A stretch of DNA of 64,000 nt. Origin: Apricaphanius iberus (taxonomy: Eukaryota; Chordata; Actinopteri; Cyprinodontiformes; Aphaniidae). Made by a program: the position numbers and the translations under genes. The DNA is taken from the NCBI GenBank assembly GCA_028564705.1, contig JAPXFQ010000787.1, positions 1,612,001 through 1,676,000 on the forward strand, in the 5' to 3' direction. Below, in pieces: positions 45,788 through 58,478 of this stretch (positions are counted from its first letter, which is position 1; every line of letters starts with the position of its first letter). The notes below the pieces were generated by a model. It did not search any database and was not told the origin of the DNA. It saw only the letters and a program-made list of their open reading frames with translations.

Positions 45788-45789
45788 TA

Positions 45790-46649
45790 TAGAGCCAGTG
45801 GTTCATAATCTTTCCATTCACAGTGGGAAGGATGATAAGAGAGGTTGAAAAAAAAATATCAATGCTTACTGTTAGAGGGCTGCAATAAATGTTTCAGTGC
45901 ATGATCTAATTATCTGCAATGAGTAGCAATTTATTTTAAGGCTTTTTCCATATCTTTCCCAGGGTGTTAAGAGATGAGGCAAGGGGTCTTATGTAGACAA
46001 GACCTAGTTTAGACATATTTGTGTCATGTATACTTTAATATCAATTAAGAAGGAGCAGCAAAAATAATTCAGCTCTGAAACAAAGTAATAGATCCTCAGA
46101 ATTAAATAGAGTACCTCTTGGTTTGTTTTCCTCTGTGCTATTTGTAGGACAGTTAATAGAGTGTGGCAATGTGTTTGCTTCTTGAAGTGAAATAATGCTT
46201 CTTACTTGCAGGAGATGGAAGGGAAGTGTTTTGGTTTTACACACTGCAAACTAAATTCCAAAAAGGACTTAATGAGGAACTATTACTGAATTGTTTTCTT
46301 ATGAATGATTTATTCCAGTTAATGACAGCAGCTCTTCATTAGTAGTCACTGGGAGTATTCTAGTTGCCTTTGGTACCATTAGAGAAAGTATGATGTTTAT
46401 GAAGTGATGTTCTTTAAACATAACTGTATTTTTAGAAATGCACTTGTTTTCAATATGAGCCTCCTGGTATTGGTTTTCTCGAGCAATAGGAATGTGTAAA
46501 TGTTATTTTTCCAGTCCTGCATGTGTTAGATTTCAATTTTATGATTTCATTATAAAGTCATTAAAATCTCCTCGGGTTGTTTTGCCTGCATTACACTGAT
46601 ATAGTTAGTAGCTATCAGGCTTTTTGTCTTGGATTTTCGAAATTTAAGG
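45790..46649. other. No gene recognised
   Basis: CAGTGGTTCATAATCTTTCC at about 45795 looks like a hAT-Charlie left end, but no partner end was found. Otherwise no signature. Confidence 0.4.
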
Positions 46650-46905
46650 CAGTGGTGTCCGAATCCAGTCGTCGAGTGCTGATGTGTTGTATATTTTTGA
46701 TTATCCCTGGTCCAATGTAGTTGATCTAAATAGCTGGATTTCTTCTTCAAGTGATGAAGAGCTATGGTAATCACCTATTTATTAAAATCAGGTGTGTCAC
46801 ACCAAGGAAACATCAAAACATAAAGGTACACCAACTGCTAAATACAACTGGACCTTGCTGACCTATGGTCTTCATTTCTCAAACTTTGTTGTGGTCCTCG
46901 TGTTC
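46650..46905. mobile_element. hAT-type palindromic MITE
   Basis: The left end CAGTGGTGTCCGAATCC at 46650 is followed by an arm with 'tgatctaaatagctgg' and an inverse half with 'aaaatcaggtgtgtcacacc', 'aggaaacatcaaaaca' and 'tacaactggacc'. The right terminus is decayed near 46885-46905 ('tcaaactttgttgtgg'). Same family as 30140-30312. Confidence 0.55.
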
Positions 46906-48671
46906 AAAACATTAAACAAACTTGAAAAAAAAGCTGTTATGCAACTAAAAAATCTGGTCTGATTTGAACATAATATGGTACAGATAAAGACCAGCAATGG
47001 ATCCGTAAATAGCTTTATTTGAAAATGTGTGACACAATCCAGAGGAACATATCAGAGGGCTTCAGTGATTATATTACAAGTGGGTACGTTTTTGCTTACG
47101 AGGACACTGTCCTTCCTAGGTCAAAAAAACAGTTTGGAACAGACTTACCTCACGTGACTGCGGCTGTCGGCTTACGTGCTCTGTTTACGTCCCGCCCCTC
47201 GTAGTAGCATTGTAGCATAATAATATTACTTCAACAACTGAACTGACGAAAGTTTTACTTTTTTTTATATGTCAGTTATATCAAATGTGTCAGCGAATTA
47301 GTACCTAGTAGCCACCAAAGCTGTAACTACTAAGCAACTAACCAACCATATATAACTGCTTTGGATCTAAAAAATAATCATAAAAAAAAATAAAACAAAC
47401 ATTTTAGATATAAGCCCGATCGTTAAAATTTGTTGACTTACATTTAAAATGGAAATTTACCTCCGAAGTAGCTGCTGCCGGCTCATACCACGCTGTATTC
47501 TGGGAAATTTTTGACCAAGAGAAGGCATCAAGTCTAATGTATCCTTGGTCAGTTTGCTAAACGGCTAACAAACGGAGATCTTTATGAATCGAGAGAACAA
47601 TCCTGTAAGTTCTGTAAGCTCACGGTAACGACCAGTGATGGAGAAGTGTTGCATTCGAAAGGAGATGAAAAAAAAACTGTGAGGGAATTTAAATATAAAT
47701 GAAGAGCGGCAGAAATGGTACTAAACAAAAACACTGGCATACATTTCTTTTGTTGGAGTCTCGGAATAGGAAATAAAAATGAACACAGGTTTTGATAAAT
47801 ATGAAAGTAATACCAATATTTAGCCATTGCTTCCAGGTCTCTACGAGACTTGATTGGTGGTGAGAAACTTTCTTTTATAATGTGAAAAAATATGTGATTC
47901 TTCGTTTTGCACATTAGATGTTTTAATTCTTTATAATTGACAGGGAAATGTTTGAACCACCGCACTGTTAGATTTGTGAAAATAGTTATGAATAACCATA
48001 AATGTGGATTTATTTGCTTATTTATCTGGTAAATTGTTTTCAGTCACTATAATTACACACTTTTTGGTTTAATAAAAAAAAAATAGAATGGAAAAAGTGG
48101 AACTTTTGAATTAAAACATGTCTAACATAATTCAATGGAAATCATATGGTTGCAGAGTAGAAAAGAAAAAGTGAAGGTGACAGAATAAGTTATTCTCTCT
48201 TTTTTGAAAAGTGATAATGATAATGAAGCTGACAGGGAACCAATGTTCACAGTTTAAATAAGCTTTAAATGTTATAGTTTAGTCTAAAAATGCACCTTCC
48301 CAGTGAATCATTTCAACTGTCTCTGTTCTGAGCATCACACAAACTGAAAAGTCTGGATTAAATGTTACCAACTGAGTTAATAAAAGAACTTGGAACTTGC
48401 AAAGACCTAAAACAGTAAAGCTGCAAACATTGGAAGTAGTTGCAACTTATTTAATAATGCTTTTGTTTATTTTGTTTTTCCGTATATAGTATATATTATA
48501 TGCAGTGTGATGGTGCCATTGTTTTGTATCAATAAATAATTTCATATTTTTAGATATCAATCTGGCAGGGCGGTGTTGGGGCGGCGAGAAAAAAAATTTG
48601 TTTCCAAGGGGGGGCATGGCATAAAATAATCGAGAAGCACTGACGTAGACTGAGAGGTATAAACTAGGCTT
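46906..48671. other. No gene; one isolated hAT-like right end
   Basis: 'ggcatggcataaaataatcg' then 'agaagcactg' at 48611-48641 resembles the right end of a hAT element (AACCACTG type). I could not find its left end. The remaining sequence has no domain or repeat that I recognise. Confidence 0.35.
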
Positions 48672-48900
48672 AAGGATTCATCTCTTTTTGATGAGCGTAT
48701 TTAGATGGAATAAGGATTCATCGTGTCATGATGACTGACATTGGCGGCACAAGAGTCCAATTTTGATTGATGAATGACATTAAGCGGACGAAGGGCTCAC
48801 CTTGCTTCGTCAACTGACATTTGGCGGACAAAAGTTTCCTTTGTCTAGATTAAAGACTAGATCAAGGATTCACATTATTTTAAAACTGATATTAGTTAGA
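48672..48900. repeat. Degenerate 40-bp minisatellite, five to six units
   Basis: Units starting 'aaggattca' or variants begin at 48672, 48712, 48751, 48791, 48831 and 48864, giving steps of 40, 39, 40, 40 and 33. Most share 'actgacattggcgga-a' in the second half. High divergence points to an old array. Confidence 0.7.
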
Positions 48901-48989
48901 CTAGGAGGGCATTGTGCCTGTTTGTATGTTGTCCAGAGCAGTGAACATGAAAATAACTGGTTTTCGACTGAAACCACCCTTGAGACCAA

Positions 48990-49140
48990 ATAACCTAGCT
49001 GTCTGGATTTTCTGGGGAAGTCGGAGAACCAGGAGGGAACCCGTGCATACAACCAAAAAACATGAACATTCAATGCACAAAGTTCCTGGCCAGGATTTAA
49101 TCCCAGGACAGTCTTGGTGCAAAGCAAGATTGCTAATATA
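48990..49140 (-). repeat. tRNA-derived SINE-like repeat, minus strand
   Basis: Reverse-complemented, the order matches the copy at 59395-59600: a B-box-like region (from 'tggccaggatttaatcccag'), then 'tgcattgaatgttcatg' (the 'tttgcatgttct' block), then 'ctccgacttcc'. The A-box end is at about 49130. Decayed. Confidence 0.55.
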
Positions 49141-51194
49141 GTTCTTATACATTATTGCTTGAACAATATCCGTATTGGGCATAGATGTTGGGTAGGAAAT
49201 AAAAACAAGAGATTTTTTAGCTTTTCCTTAATGTGTGCATATGATGGATTTTAGCAACCTGAAGAAATAGACACACATGGTCTCTTTGTATAGAAGTAAA
49301 ATTTACATAACTGAAATTTTTACCGAAGCTAGAGTTCATGTGTTCAGCAGCAGTGAGCTAATGACACAGAAAGTTCACTCAAACGGGTGTGAGATGTAAC
49401 ACCTGAAAGCCGTGACTGACAGTGTGAAATCAAGCGAGAGCCAAAGACGTAGATTAAATTAAGCTTTTTCCAAATTTTTCAGGACAAGAAACGATCCATA
49501 TACTTCTCATATAGCACTAGACAATGTAAAAAAAGACAATGTAACATTATATCAAGTTCACTAAAAAAAATGCATTTCCATTTAGGTTTTAACAGGTTAG
49601 TCAGGAAGCAGCATGAAGACAATTTTATTTTAGTCGTTCACCAAGGCCCATTTACAAGAACAAAGACACCATTAAGGAGAGAACAGTAAAACTCTGTCTT
49701 TGCCTGTCTGTCTTTCGTCCCCATGGTGATGTGCAGGAGCACTTAACCTGCCAGCAGGGCGCTCGGCGGGGCTTCCACCCAAACACGGGGCTCTGTCACA
49801 AGAGGGAGGTCTGCAGGGACTCAAAACAAAAGGCCATGGGCACACAAGGCCAGGCACAATCTGTCCACCTCTGCACTTACACAAGCAGACAACACTGACA
49901 GGCGAAGGGAGTTCATGTTCTTCTATAGTGCTGAGCTACACCAGAAATACGCCGGTGGTACATGCAAACATCTGACCAATGCACCAGCTGATGTCTCACT
50001 CCCAGGGCAAATACGACTGTTTTAATAAGGGCGTTTGAAATGACAGACACATAAAATTGTAGTTAGGATTTAGTTTTAGGTCCCCTGGAGGTATGTATGC
50101 CAGAGGAATATTCAGTGAGAAAATTAATGCCTTACAGGGAAACATGGAAAGTCTTCTTGAAATAAAAAACTTAACAATGGAAGCCTGAGGGGATAGTAGT
50201 AGAGCTGAAACTCCTAGAAATTCTTTGATATCAAACAAGTCACTAATTCAGTAGAAGGCAGATAAGTCTCATCTTTTTATTCTAGCTTTTATAAACCATT
50301 TTCATATAAAGGACCATTCAAATTATTCAGTAAAGTCAAATATCGCAATTTAAAGACATAAATCAAACATTTAAAGTATAAGAGATTAGTCAAACACGAT
50401 AATCCCTTTCATTGTTTTTCATAGCAGATAACTCATTTTAAAAAGCACATTTACAACTAAAGAATCCTTTTTAAAGACCTCCTTAGAAACTGAAACGAGT
50501 ACTATACAAGGCCATGTCTAATAGAATATTTGTTGTACAAAGGAGATGGCCTATTTCTTTACAAAAAAAAAAACTTTTTTTTGAGGGAATATGTGAAACG
50601 GATGTGTGGGTGATCACTAGAGACAGAAAAAAAAATATAGAGCTAGTACTTTCTGTTGCAAAGATCATTTATGCAGGTGAGGAGGACATTTTCATCATTC
50701 ACCAAAAACGGTAAGTTGGAACCCTTTTAGACCTTTCAGAACTTTGATAGTGTCTGGATTTGTGGTCTGAGGGAAGGCACAATCTAAATCTGGGGCTAGG
50801 GCAGATAGCTTAAGCAGAGTGCACTAAGGCAACCAATCTGACAAGATTGTGAGCCTAAAGTTTATTAGATAAGACAAAGCTTTCTTTTCAGTTCTTACTT
50901 TTTATTTACATCAGTGCAAAACCTTTGGTGGACACAGATTACAATAAATAACTTAACATTCCTTAAATCCTCCCACGTGGTTAGCTATGATAATTAGCTT
51001 CAGTTCCAAAGGTTTTCATCTAAGTATTTAAGGCAATTTAAGTTTGACTGGAGCTGCTGCCTGACTATATATCAGACTGCAGACAGATGGTGTCCTTGGA
51101 AGGACATTTTGACTATTTGTAGTGCAGCTAAACCCAGATGAGTAAAACACAGCGATTAAGTGCAGAAAGGTGAGACCTTCACAAGGACCCCGGT
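49141..51194. other. No gene recognised
   Basis: 49670-49970 is GC-richer and repeat-free but no frame has a recognisable domain (the minus 70-codon frame at 49672-49884 is Pro/Arg/Cys-rich and unconvincing). Elsewhere AT-rich. Confidence 0.4.
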
Positions 51195-51430
51195 TGTTGA
51201 AGGCAAGGCAACTTTACTTTTATAGCACACATTCAAAAACAAGGAAATTCAAGGTGCTTTACATAATTAAAGGAGAAAAACAATAAAAGCATAAAATACA
51301 GACACAAAAATATAAACACAAAACTGATTAAATATTTAAAAAAATATATGACATTCTAGCTATTATTAATCGCTAACTCAAAGGCAGCTCTAAGCAGATG
51401 GATTTTTAGTTTTGATGTTGGAGCATGCTG
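51195..51430 (-). mobile_element. LINE 3' end, minus strand (same family as 55.7 kb)
   Basis: 'ggcaaggcaactttac', 'tatagcaca' and 'ttcaaggtgctttacat' match the start of 55731-55795, the 3' terminus of an EN-RT LINE. About 235 bp survive, with no polymerase sequence: a strongly 5'-truncated copy. Confidence 0.65.
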
Positions 51431-51709
51431 AGATGTGCCTTAACTCAGACTAACAATGACGGTCAGAATTGGAGCAGAAGTCACATCTGGCTGAATGTTG
51501 CTAGAAATGAAAGCTTCTGCCACAAGCCTTCATTCAACACTTACTGTTTTAGATGCACTAATAGAGAACCAGGCTAAATTCAAACTTTTGAAAAGGACAT
51601 ATACATTTTGGTCCAGCTGAAATCAAAGCAAACCAACCTATCCCTAATCGAGCTAACACCCCTAGATAAGTAGGTAAAAAAAAAAAAAGATTCCCTCGAC
51701 ATGTAATCG

Positions 51710-51815
51710 ACATTGCTATTTAGTCGAGCTATTACTAGTCTGGGCATACCCCTTTCGGAAGTGACAAGACTGTGGAAGGGTGAATAACACCACCAGCAGC
51801 AACAGCATATGTAAG
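51710..51815 (+). repeat. Dispersed repeat pair, copy 2
   Basis: Counterpart of 40290-40400. It is preceded by 'gacatgtaatcgacattg' and 'tagtcgag', which look like part of a longer element not retained in copy 1. Confidence 0.55.
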
Positions 51816-51823
51816 TAGGGATG

Positions 51824-51910
51824 TCCTCATCAGCACTTTGGGCCTCTGATCCGGATCCGAATTTTTAACCTCAAATCTGATCCGAATTTGTCTTTAGTAT
51901 TGAAATTCAT
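51824..51910 (+). mobile_element. hAT-like MITE end
   Basis: 'tagggatgtcctcatcagca' followed by 'gatccggatccgaattt' and 'gatccgaatttg' is the left end of a common fish hAT MITE (AGGGATGTCCCGATC). No right end found. Confidence 0.4.
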
Positions 51911-54900
51911 AAAATGAAATATATTGTTGCAACTAACTCAACTTTTTAACAAGACTCATCTCATCAATAAGCAATATCGTTGTAAATCTCATGAAATCAA
52001 AATCTTACAGAGAATTAAAGGTCAACTTCAGTTTAATATTTCGGACAAAAGTAAAAAGCAAAACACTTACTTTGTAAAGTAATATTAAAAAAGGATATAG
52101 TATACGCTGGTGAGCACAATGCCACACTGTCATTGGATAGCATTCACTGTATATTTTTGAGTAAATGCATGTTAGAAAGCCAATAATTACATTTTTTCTG
52201 CAGACCATGTAAACTGAAGGCTCTAATTCTGGTTAATTTATTATCTTATTTATTGCGATAGCTCTATGTGAATGTAAACCTACTGACTGTTGTGCATTAC
52301 AGAGAGAAAGTGCATGAGACAGAGCTCTTAAATCCTTCCCTAGGGTGGTGGTTTGCTACATTTCCTAGGTTCTTTTCCATGACATCCGTTCTCCTGACGA
52401 CTTTTCTCTCACCAGATTAATCACCAAACAAAATTAATCTGCAAGTTCGTAACAAAAACACTTAATCTACCTTTTTTATATACAGTTATTGCTTTCTGTC
52501 AAGGCAGTGAATCAGTGTGACCTTCAAGCCTAATCACACTTTAAAAACATGTACAATAAATGAATCCTTTTATGTTGTGATAAGTACAGCAGTGTGCTTT
52601 TGTTCTTTGGACGGACACATCTGATGAAACATTGCAGATTCCAATCCTTTACCTAAGACACTGACTTTCATCTACTGGGAAACAGATTATATGCTATGAG
52701 TGTCTGCAACTCTCAAAGAAAGGAGCAGAAAGAGGCAACATCAACCATCTCCTCCCCTGCCAAGACTGCAGAGGAGCGGGGGGGGGGGGGGGGGGGGGGG
52801 GGTTGGCTCCTGGGAGGCTTGGCTGGACTATTCAATCTCTGAGGCCGACAACTGACAATGAGCATCATGTCCAGGGGACAGAAATCGAAATTAGAAACAA
52901 AGGAAATGAAGGCAAAGAGCACAGCAGGCTGTCTAAGGTGGAACCAATAAGTCAGGACTGTTAGGGATGCATGCTGCCACAGAAATTACCCTCTGATTCA
53001 TTGTACAGGGAAGGTTATTGAAACAGGAAACACATTATTTTTCTGCCTGATGTGGCTGTATTTGGGTTCTGTTGCTATGGCAAGAATGATCAGACAGTTC
53101 AACAAGTTGTAAAATGTCAATTAAAGGTTTTCTTCTTGCTATCACTCAGACGGCCTCTCAATCCTGAGGCTCAGTCAGTGACATAGCTGCTGCTTCCTTT
53201 GAGAAGCTTCTTTGTTTGATACAGAAAAGACTAAGAGCTTTAAAATGGCAGCTGCAGTGTCACACTCATACAGTCAGACATAAAGAAATAAAGCAGCAAA
53301 TTGAGAGTCCAGAGACAATGGTTAAGTTTCAATACAACTTGGTACACATGGATACCGACACATGGGATATCATTAATTTGATTTTCATAGATCTGGTGCC
53401 AGTTTAAGTAGCATCGAGTGTGAGTGATGTACGACAGCTGCCCAAGCATTCGAAAATCAGTCAAGGTCAACATAAAGAGGATGACTTTTAGGTCATTATC
53501 AGCACATAATAGAGTGCAGCTTGGGTTGATGTTGGGTAAACGCAGGGGCTGGTGATCCCATCTTGTAATTCCCTCAAATGTGATTAATATGGATATATTT
53601 TTCTTTGCAACACCTTGCATTCACATTGCTTTTAAACATTTTGTCAAACTTCACTGTATCTTGTTTTTGGGTTCGAAACACTGACCTGATTTTTATGTTA
53701 GTTTTATGTTTTTTTAAATCTGAACAGTGTGGAATTTATTTGTATTCAGCGCCCAAGGTTGGATTTCTCTGAATATAAATCCAGCGCAACTGCCATTCAA
53801 TCAGTAAATAGGGGTATTTGTGGTATACATGCCAGATGCTGTTTTTAGGTTGAAAACTAACTTTGCACATCTGGACTGGGGGACACAGTGGTCGAAGTAT
53901 CATGCTTTGGGTATGCTTTTTTTCAGGCAGGGACAAAAGAAGTTGGTCAGAGTTTATGCTAACACAGATAAGAGTAACCACTTGGCAAGGACATAGAGGG
54001 TGGGTTGTTTTACTCTCATGACTTTATATCTTTCATTGCCTAAAGTATCTGTAAAGTTTTTTGTGTGACACTGTTTTTTGTATGGAACGGTTTTTTTTGG
54101 GCCACAGTGGCCTTTATTAGCAGATAGCAGCTTTTGAAATGGGGGTGGGGGGACATGCAGCCACACCCGTCGCTGGACCAATTCCAGCAACGCCCTCAGA
54201 CGAAGAATATAGCATGATCAGATCGCTCAGTAGGTTTGTTAAAACTGTCATGACAACTCTGAGGGGGTGAATTTCTTTCTAACTCCTCCCTTTATTTGTA
54301 ATTACATTTTGAAATTATGAATAATTAGGGATGTGTCCTTTTGATTGACAGGCCCCTCTAGGCTAACGCTGGTGGCTAATGGTGGCACACTGTAGCTAAA
54401 AGCTTGCTCCGTAGTCTGCTTGCAGAGCTCTTCACAGCCTGGGACTAACGTAAAGACTTCAGTCATTTGGTGTTTCTGAACTCCGCTATCAGTTGCCTCT
54501 TCAGTTTTTATTCGGTTTTGGATGTTAATCTGCAATTATTGGGCAAAGATGGCTTGCTGTGGTTTTGATTACAGTAACAGACCGTCCAAGAAGTCTCTGC
54601 TTTGGGGGGAGGCTTTATACCGGCTGAACCTTAACGAGCTAGGGGGGTCTCTGTCAGATGGCAGAGAGGAATGCTGTTCTGGTAGAAGCTTTTATCTCTT
54701 TCTACACGCAAGTTGGAGCAGGACATCGGTCGAGTAGCAGCAGAGTAGCAACGTCGGCAGGACCGGGACGCCGCGGCAGACCCGGTCAGGTAGAGCACCT
54801 CGAGACTCAAGAGCGGGAGACGGTTACATCAGGCTGGAAGACTACAGAGTTGGACTCTAGACTCTAGAGTGGATGATCGCTGGTTAAATCAGTACTGGTG

Positions 54901-55109
54901 TGAGGAACACAGCTCGAGGCATAAACTAATGGATGTCTGATGTGAGGTGAGTCAAAAGCCTTTTATTTTTTTTTGGGGATCTGAATTTTCATGATGAATT
55001 TGTGACTACTTTTTGCTGGATGTGTTAAGATAAGCCGACTAAGTCCTCACCCTCCTGTGATTTGATCAATGGTTTAATGGCAAATTTAAATAAGTTTGAT
55101 CCATTTGAA
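51911..55109. other. No gene recognised apart from a poly-G run
   Basis: Mostly unremarkable AT-rich sequence. Around 54330-54840 composition is higher in GC and CpG, with an ATG at 54549 opening a 63-codon frame (MACCGFDYSNRPSKK) that I cannot assign. It could be part of the element whose right end lies near 55680. Confidence 0.35.
52778..52802 (+). repeat. Poly-G run, 25 bases
   Basis: An uninterrupted run of 25 G, flanked by 'gaggagc' and 'ttggctcc'. On the other strand it yields a false Pro-rich frame. Long G runs can form quadruplexes and are hard to sequence, so the length is uncertain. Confidence 0.95.
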
Positions 55110-55300
55110 AATGTAGCCTATAATAATCTACACAGAGTCAGATTAGCCTACAGGTAATACTTTGCCTATAATGTAGCCTATACTAATCTACACAGAGTTG
55201 GAGTAGCCTACAGATGATACTTTGCCTATAATGTAGCCTATAATTAATCTACACAGAGACAGAGTAGCCTATAGGTGATCATTTGCCTATAATGTAGCCT
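55110..55300 (+). repeat. 60-bp tandem repeat, 3.2 units
   Basis: Units begin 'aatgtagcctata' at 55110, 55170, 55230 and 55291. Each holds 'aatctacacagag' and 'tttgcctat'. Identity between units is roughly 85-90 percent by eye, much better kept than the 31-bp and 40-bp arrays. Confidence 0.9.
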
Positions 55301-55629
55301 AAGATAGAAATATACTTTGTGTTTGTTAATTACTTTGCTTTCCTGAACTACTTGTTTTAAACATGGACTCAGGTTTAGGTAGTAAATAATCTCACTCTTT
55401 CTAATATTAAATGGTTGCATTAAGAGGATTTTACTTGTAAATCTTTGAGGTGTGCATATCCAAATAAATATCATTATATTGTACCTATAAATCTATCCTT
55501 GTATCTTTACCAGCGGTTTAATATAGCCTACAGTATGACGGTGACAATAATGACTTTGAAGCTTGTACCCGTAGGCTAGCCATTTATTTCATATTGAAAA
55601 CATGTTTATCATTTTCTTTTATGTATTGG

Positions 55630-55682
55630 GAGTTGGGGGCCTGTGCCCCAGCAAAGCTCTAGGTTTAGAATCGCCCCTGACT
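55630..55682. mobile_element. hAT-like right end
   Basis: 'tgccccagcaaagctctagg' then 'tttagaatcgcccctgac' reads in reverse complement as CAGGGGCGATTCTAAACC, similar to the CAGGGGCG ends of the element at 37749. A convincing left end was not found, so the element's extent is unknown. Confidence 0.35.
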
Positions 55683-55957
55683 GAATCCTGTGCATATGGT
55701 GCAGTCACACTAACCACTACACCACGTAAGGCAAGGCAAGGCAATTTTATTTGTATAGCACACCTTCAACACAAGGTAATTCAAGGTGCTTTAACGATTA
55801 CAATTAAAACATAGAAAAAATAGCATGCATCACTTTGAAGATTAAAATATTAGAAACCATTTACAATAAATCAGTAATCAAGACAATAATTTGTAAAAGC
55901 AATAATAGGATCAATTACTCATAAGCGAGTCTAAATAGGTACGTTTTAATTTTAGAC

Positions 55958-56505
55958 TTAAAAGAGATCAGTGTCTCTGCAGCTTTGCATTCTCCAGGTA
56001 GTTTGTTCCAGACGTATAGGAGAATATAAACTAAAAACTGCTCCTCCATGTTTGGTTCTGGTTCTAGGGACGATCAGTAAACTAGAGCTGGAGTACCTGA
56101 GTGAGCTAGATGGTTTGTACCGTGATAGAAGATCGTTAATGTACTCTGGTGCTAACCCATTCAATGATTTATAAACTAATAAAAACACTTTGAAGTCTAT
56201 TCTCTGAGCTACAGGGTGCCGGTGTAACGACTTTAGATCTAGGGTGATATGTTCTCTCTTCTTGTTTCTAGTAAGAGCACAAGCGGCAGCATTCTGGATC
56301 AGCTGCAGCTGTCTGATTTTTTAGGTAGACCTGTGAAGAAGATACTGTTACAGTAATCAAGACAGCTAAAGATAAATGCATGGTTGAGTTTTTCTAGGTC
56401 TTCTTGTGTCATTAGTCCTTTAATCCTGCAAATGTTCCTCAGGTAATAGAAAGCTGACCTTGTTATTGCCTTCATGTGACCCTGGAGGTTCAGGTGTGAG
56501 TCCAT
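55958..56505 (-). pseudogene. LINE polyprotein C-terminal part
   Basis: Two frames: MDSHLNLQGHMKAITRSAF with LRNICRIKGLMTQEDLEKL and SCLDYCNSIFFTGLPKKS (56505-56299), then LLVYKSLNGLAPEYINDLL and VPRTRTKHGGAVFS (56188-55958). This is the conserved thumb and C-terminal region of fish CR1/L2-group elements. A frameshift and deletion lie between them. Confidence 0.75.
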
Positions 56506-56739
56506 TATTACACCTAGATTTCTGGCCTGGTTGGTAGTTTCTAGTTGGGCCTGTTAAAGCGGATTACTGATCTGTATTTGATCTTTTTTGGGTTTAAAGA
56601 TAAGTACTTTGGTTTTGGTTTTGTTCAGTTGGGGGAAATTATGGGACATCCAGTTGTCAATTTGCTTAATGCATTTATTAAGGATTTGGATGGGTTCAAC
56701 ACCACCTGTTGACATTGATTAATAAAGCTGAGTGTCGTC

Positions 56740-57547
56740 AGCATAGTTGTGGTAGTTAACATTATTGGTGGTTACAATCTGGTTTAGTGGGAGCATGTAG
56801 ATGCTAAATAGGAGGGGCCCTAGGATGGAGCCCTGGGGGACCCCGCATGTGATTTTTGTGTTTTGTGATGAGAATTGGCTAATCGACACAAATAAATTCC
56901 TGTTCTTGAGGTAAGATTTGAATCAGTCGAGGACTGTACCAGAGAGTCCCACCCAGCTCTCTAGACATTCCAGTAATATATCATGGTCAACGGTGTCAAA
57001 CGGTCTAATAGTACCAGTACTGTGGTTTTACCACGGTCAATATTTGTTTAGGTGCCTTTGAAAACTTTGAAAAGGGCAGTCTTGGTGCTGTGGCGCCTAC
57101 GAAAACCAGACTGATAAATATCAAAGTGGTTGTTCATTGTTAGGAAGCTGTTTAACTGTTGGAACACAGCTTTTTAAATAATTTTACCGATAAATGAGAG
57201 ATTACAGATTGGTCAGGATTTTTGCATTAACATGCTGCCTAGGTTCTTCTTCTTTAGTATTGGTTTGAAACTGCTTTTTTTAAGGCTTTGGGGAAGACAC
57301 CTGATAGGAGGGATGAGTAAATTATTGTGGTCAGATCCAACCTAATGCCTGGGAGAACCTTTTTAAGAGAACCTGTTTGTAAAATATCCAAGCAGCAGGT
57401 GGCCGAGTTTAGTTTGTCAATAATTTTATCGAAGCTCGACTGATTTATTGTTTGGAACTCAGTCATTATCTCTGCATGGGTGTTAATTGGGCTCATAGTG
57501 GGTATTGGGGTTGGAGCTGATGTACTGATTGACCTTATGATGTTCAA
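56740..57547 (-). pseudogene. LINE reverse transcriptase core
   Basis: Minus-strand landmarks: NSATCCLDILQTGSLKKVLP (about 57420-57360), motif [14 protein letters not shown] (about 56850-56810) and motif C NYADDTQ (about 56755-56735). Stops and at least two frame changes occur between 57270 and 56870, where motif A is blurred. Confidence 0.72.
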
Positions 57548-58478
57548 GATTTTTTTTTTTTTTTAGCAAAGAAGCTGGCAAATTCATTACAGTCCCTGGT
57601 TGAGTTTAATTCAGGGGGTACTGTCACTGGAGGAGTAGTTAGTCTCTCCACTGTAGCAAATAATGTCCTAGCATTATAGTAGTTTCTGTGAATAATCCCA
57701 AAAAATAATGATTCCCTAACACCCTTTAAGGTTACTTGATACTTGTTCAGTCTCTCTTTATATATCTTATAAGGAACCTGGAGTTGAGTTTTCCGGCATT
57801 ATCTCTCGGCGCGCCGGCAATTCCTTTTTTCATTACAAAGCAGTGGGTCCCTTCTCCACTGAGACTTATTTTTACTAGCAACAGTTTTAACCTCAAGTGG
57901 GGCAATCCTATCCATCATGTCTGAGATTTTGGATAGAAATTCATCTGTCAGTCTGTTTACTGAATGTGTGTTGGTGGATGTTGGGGATTTAGATAAGGTT
58001 GGAGTGTTCATCAGATTAAAGTTTTCAGATGAGTTTTCTTTAAGTGTTAACAGTGGTTTTGCTCTGATTAGGTATGTTGGCTAGGATGATGCTGTGCTGG
58101 CAGTAAACACTGACCAAATGATCAGAGAGAATTCCGTTGAAGTTTGGAGGTTTTATTACAATTCGGATTGATCAAACAAGAGGACAAGATCACATCACAG
58201 AAAATGCAGAATACTGACCTGTCTCAGTTTTACAACAAGCTTATATTATTTCTAGTAACCTTGCATTTATCTATCCTACTGATAAAGTAAGACTGTCAGG
58301 GTGAGAGTAACAGACTTGACAGCGCCTTTCTCTTTGATTAGAAAGCTATGAACTTTGTAGACTTTAAAATATGCTCAGTCCGAAAAGCAATCTCCATCAT
58401 AACGCAGGATGTGGACTATCATTATCAAAACACTCTGACCATGACTCGGTTAAAAGCGTCACTCAATAAGACTAACAT

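Noticed and set aside
52713..52922. Minus frame with a run of prolines
   Set aside because: Created by the 25-G run; no other coding evidence.
54522..54737. Frame beginning MACCGFDYSNRP, considered as a THAP-type zinc finger
   Set aside because: The spacing of Cys and His does not fit and the frame ends quickly; left unassigned.
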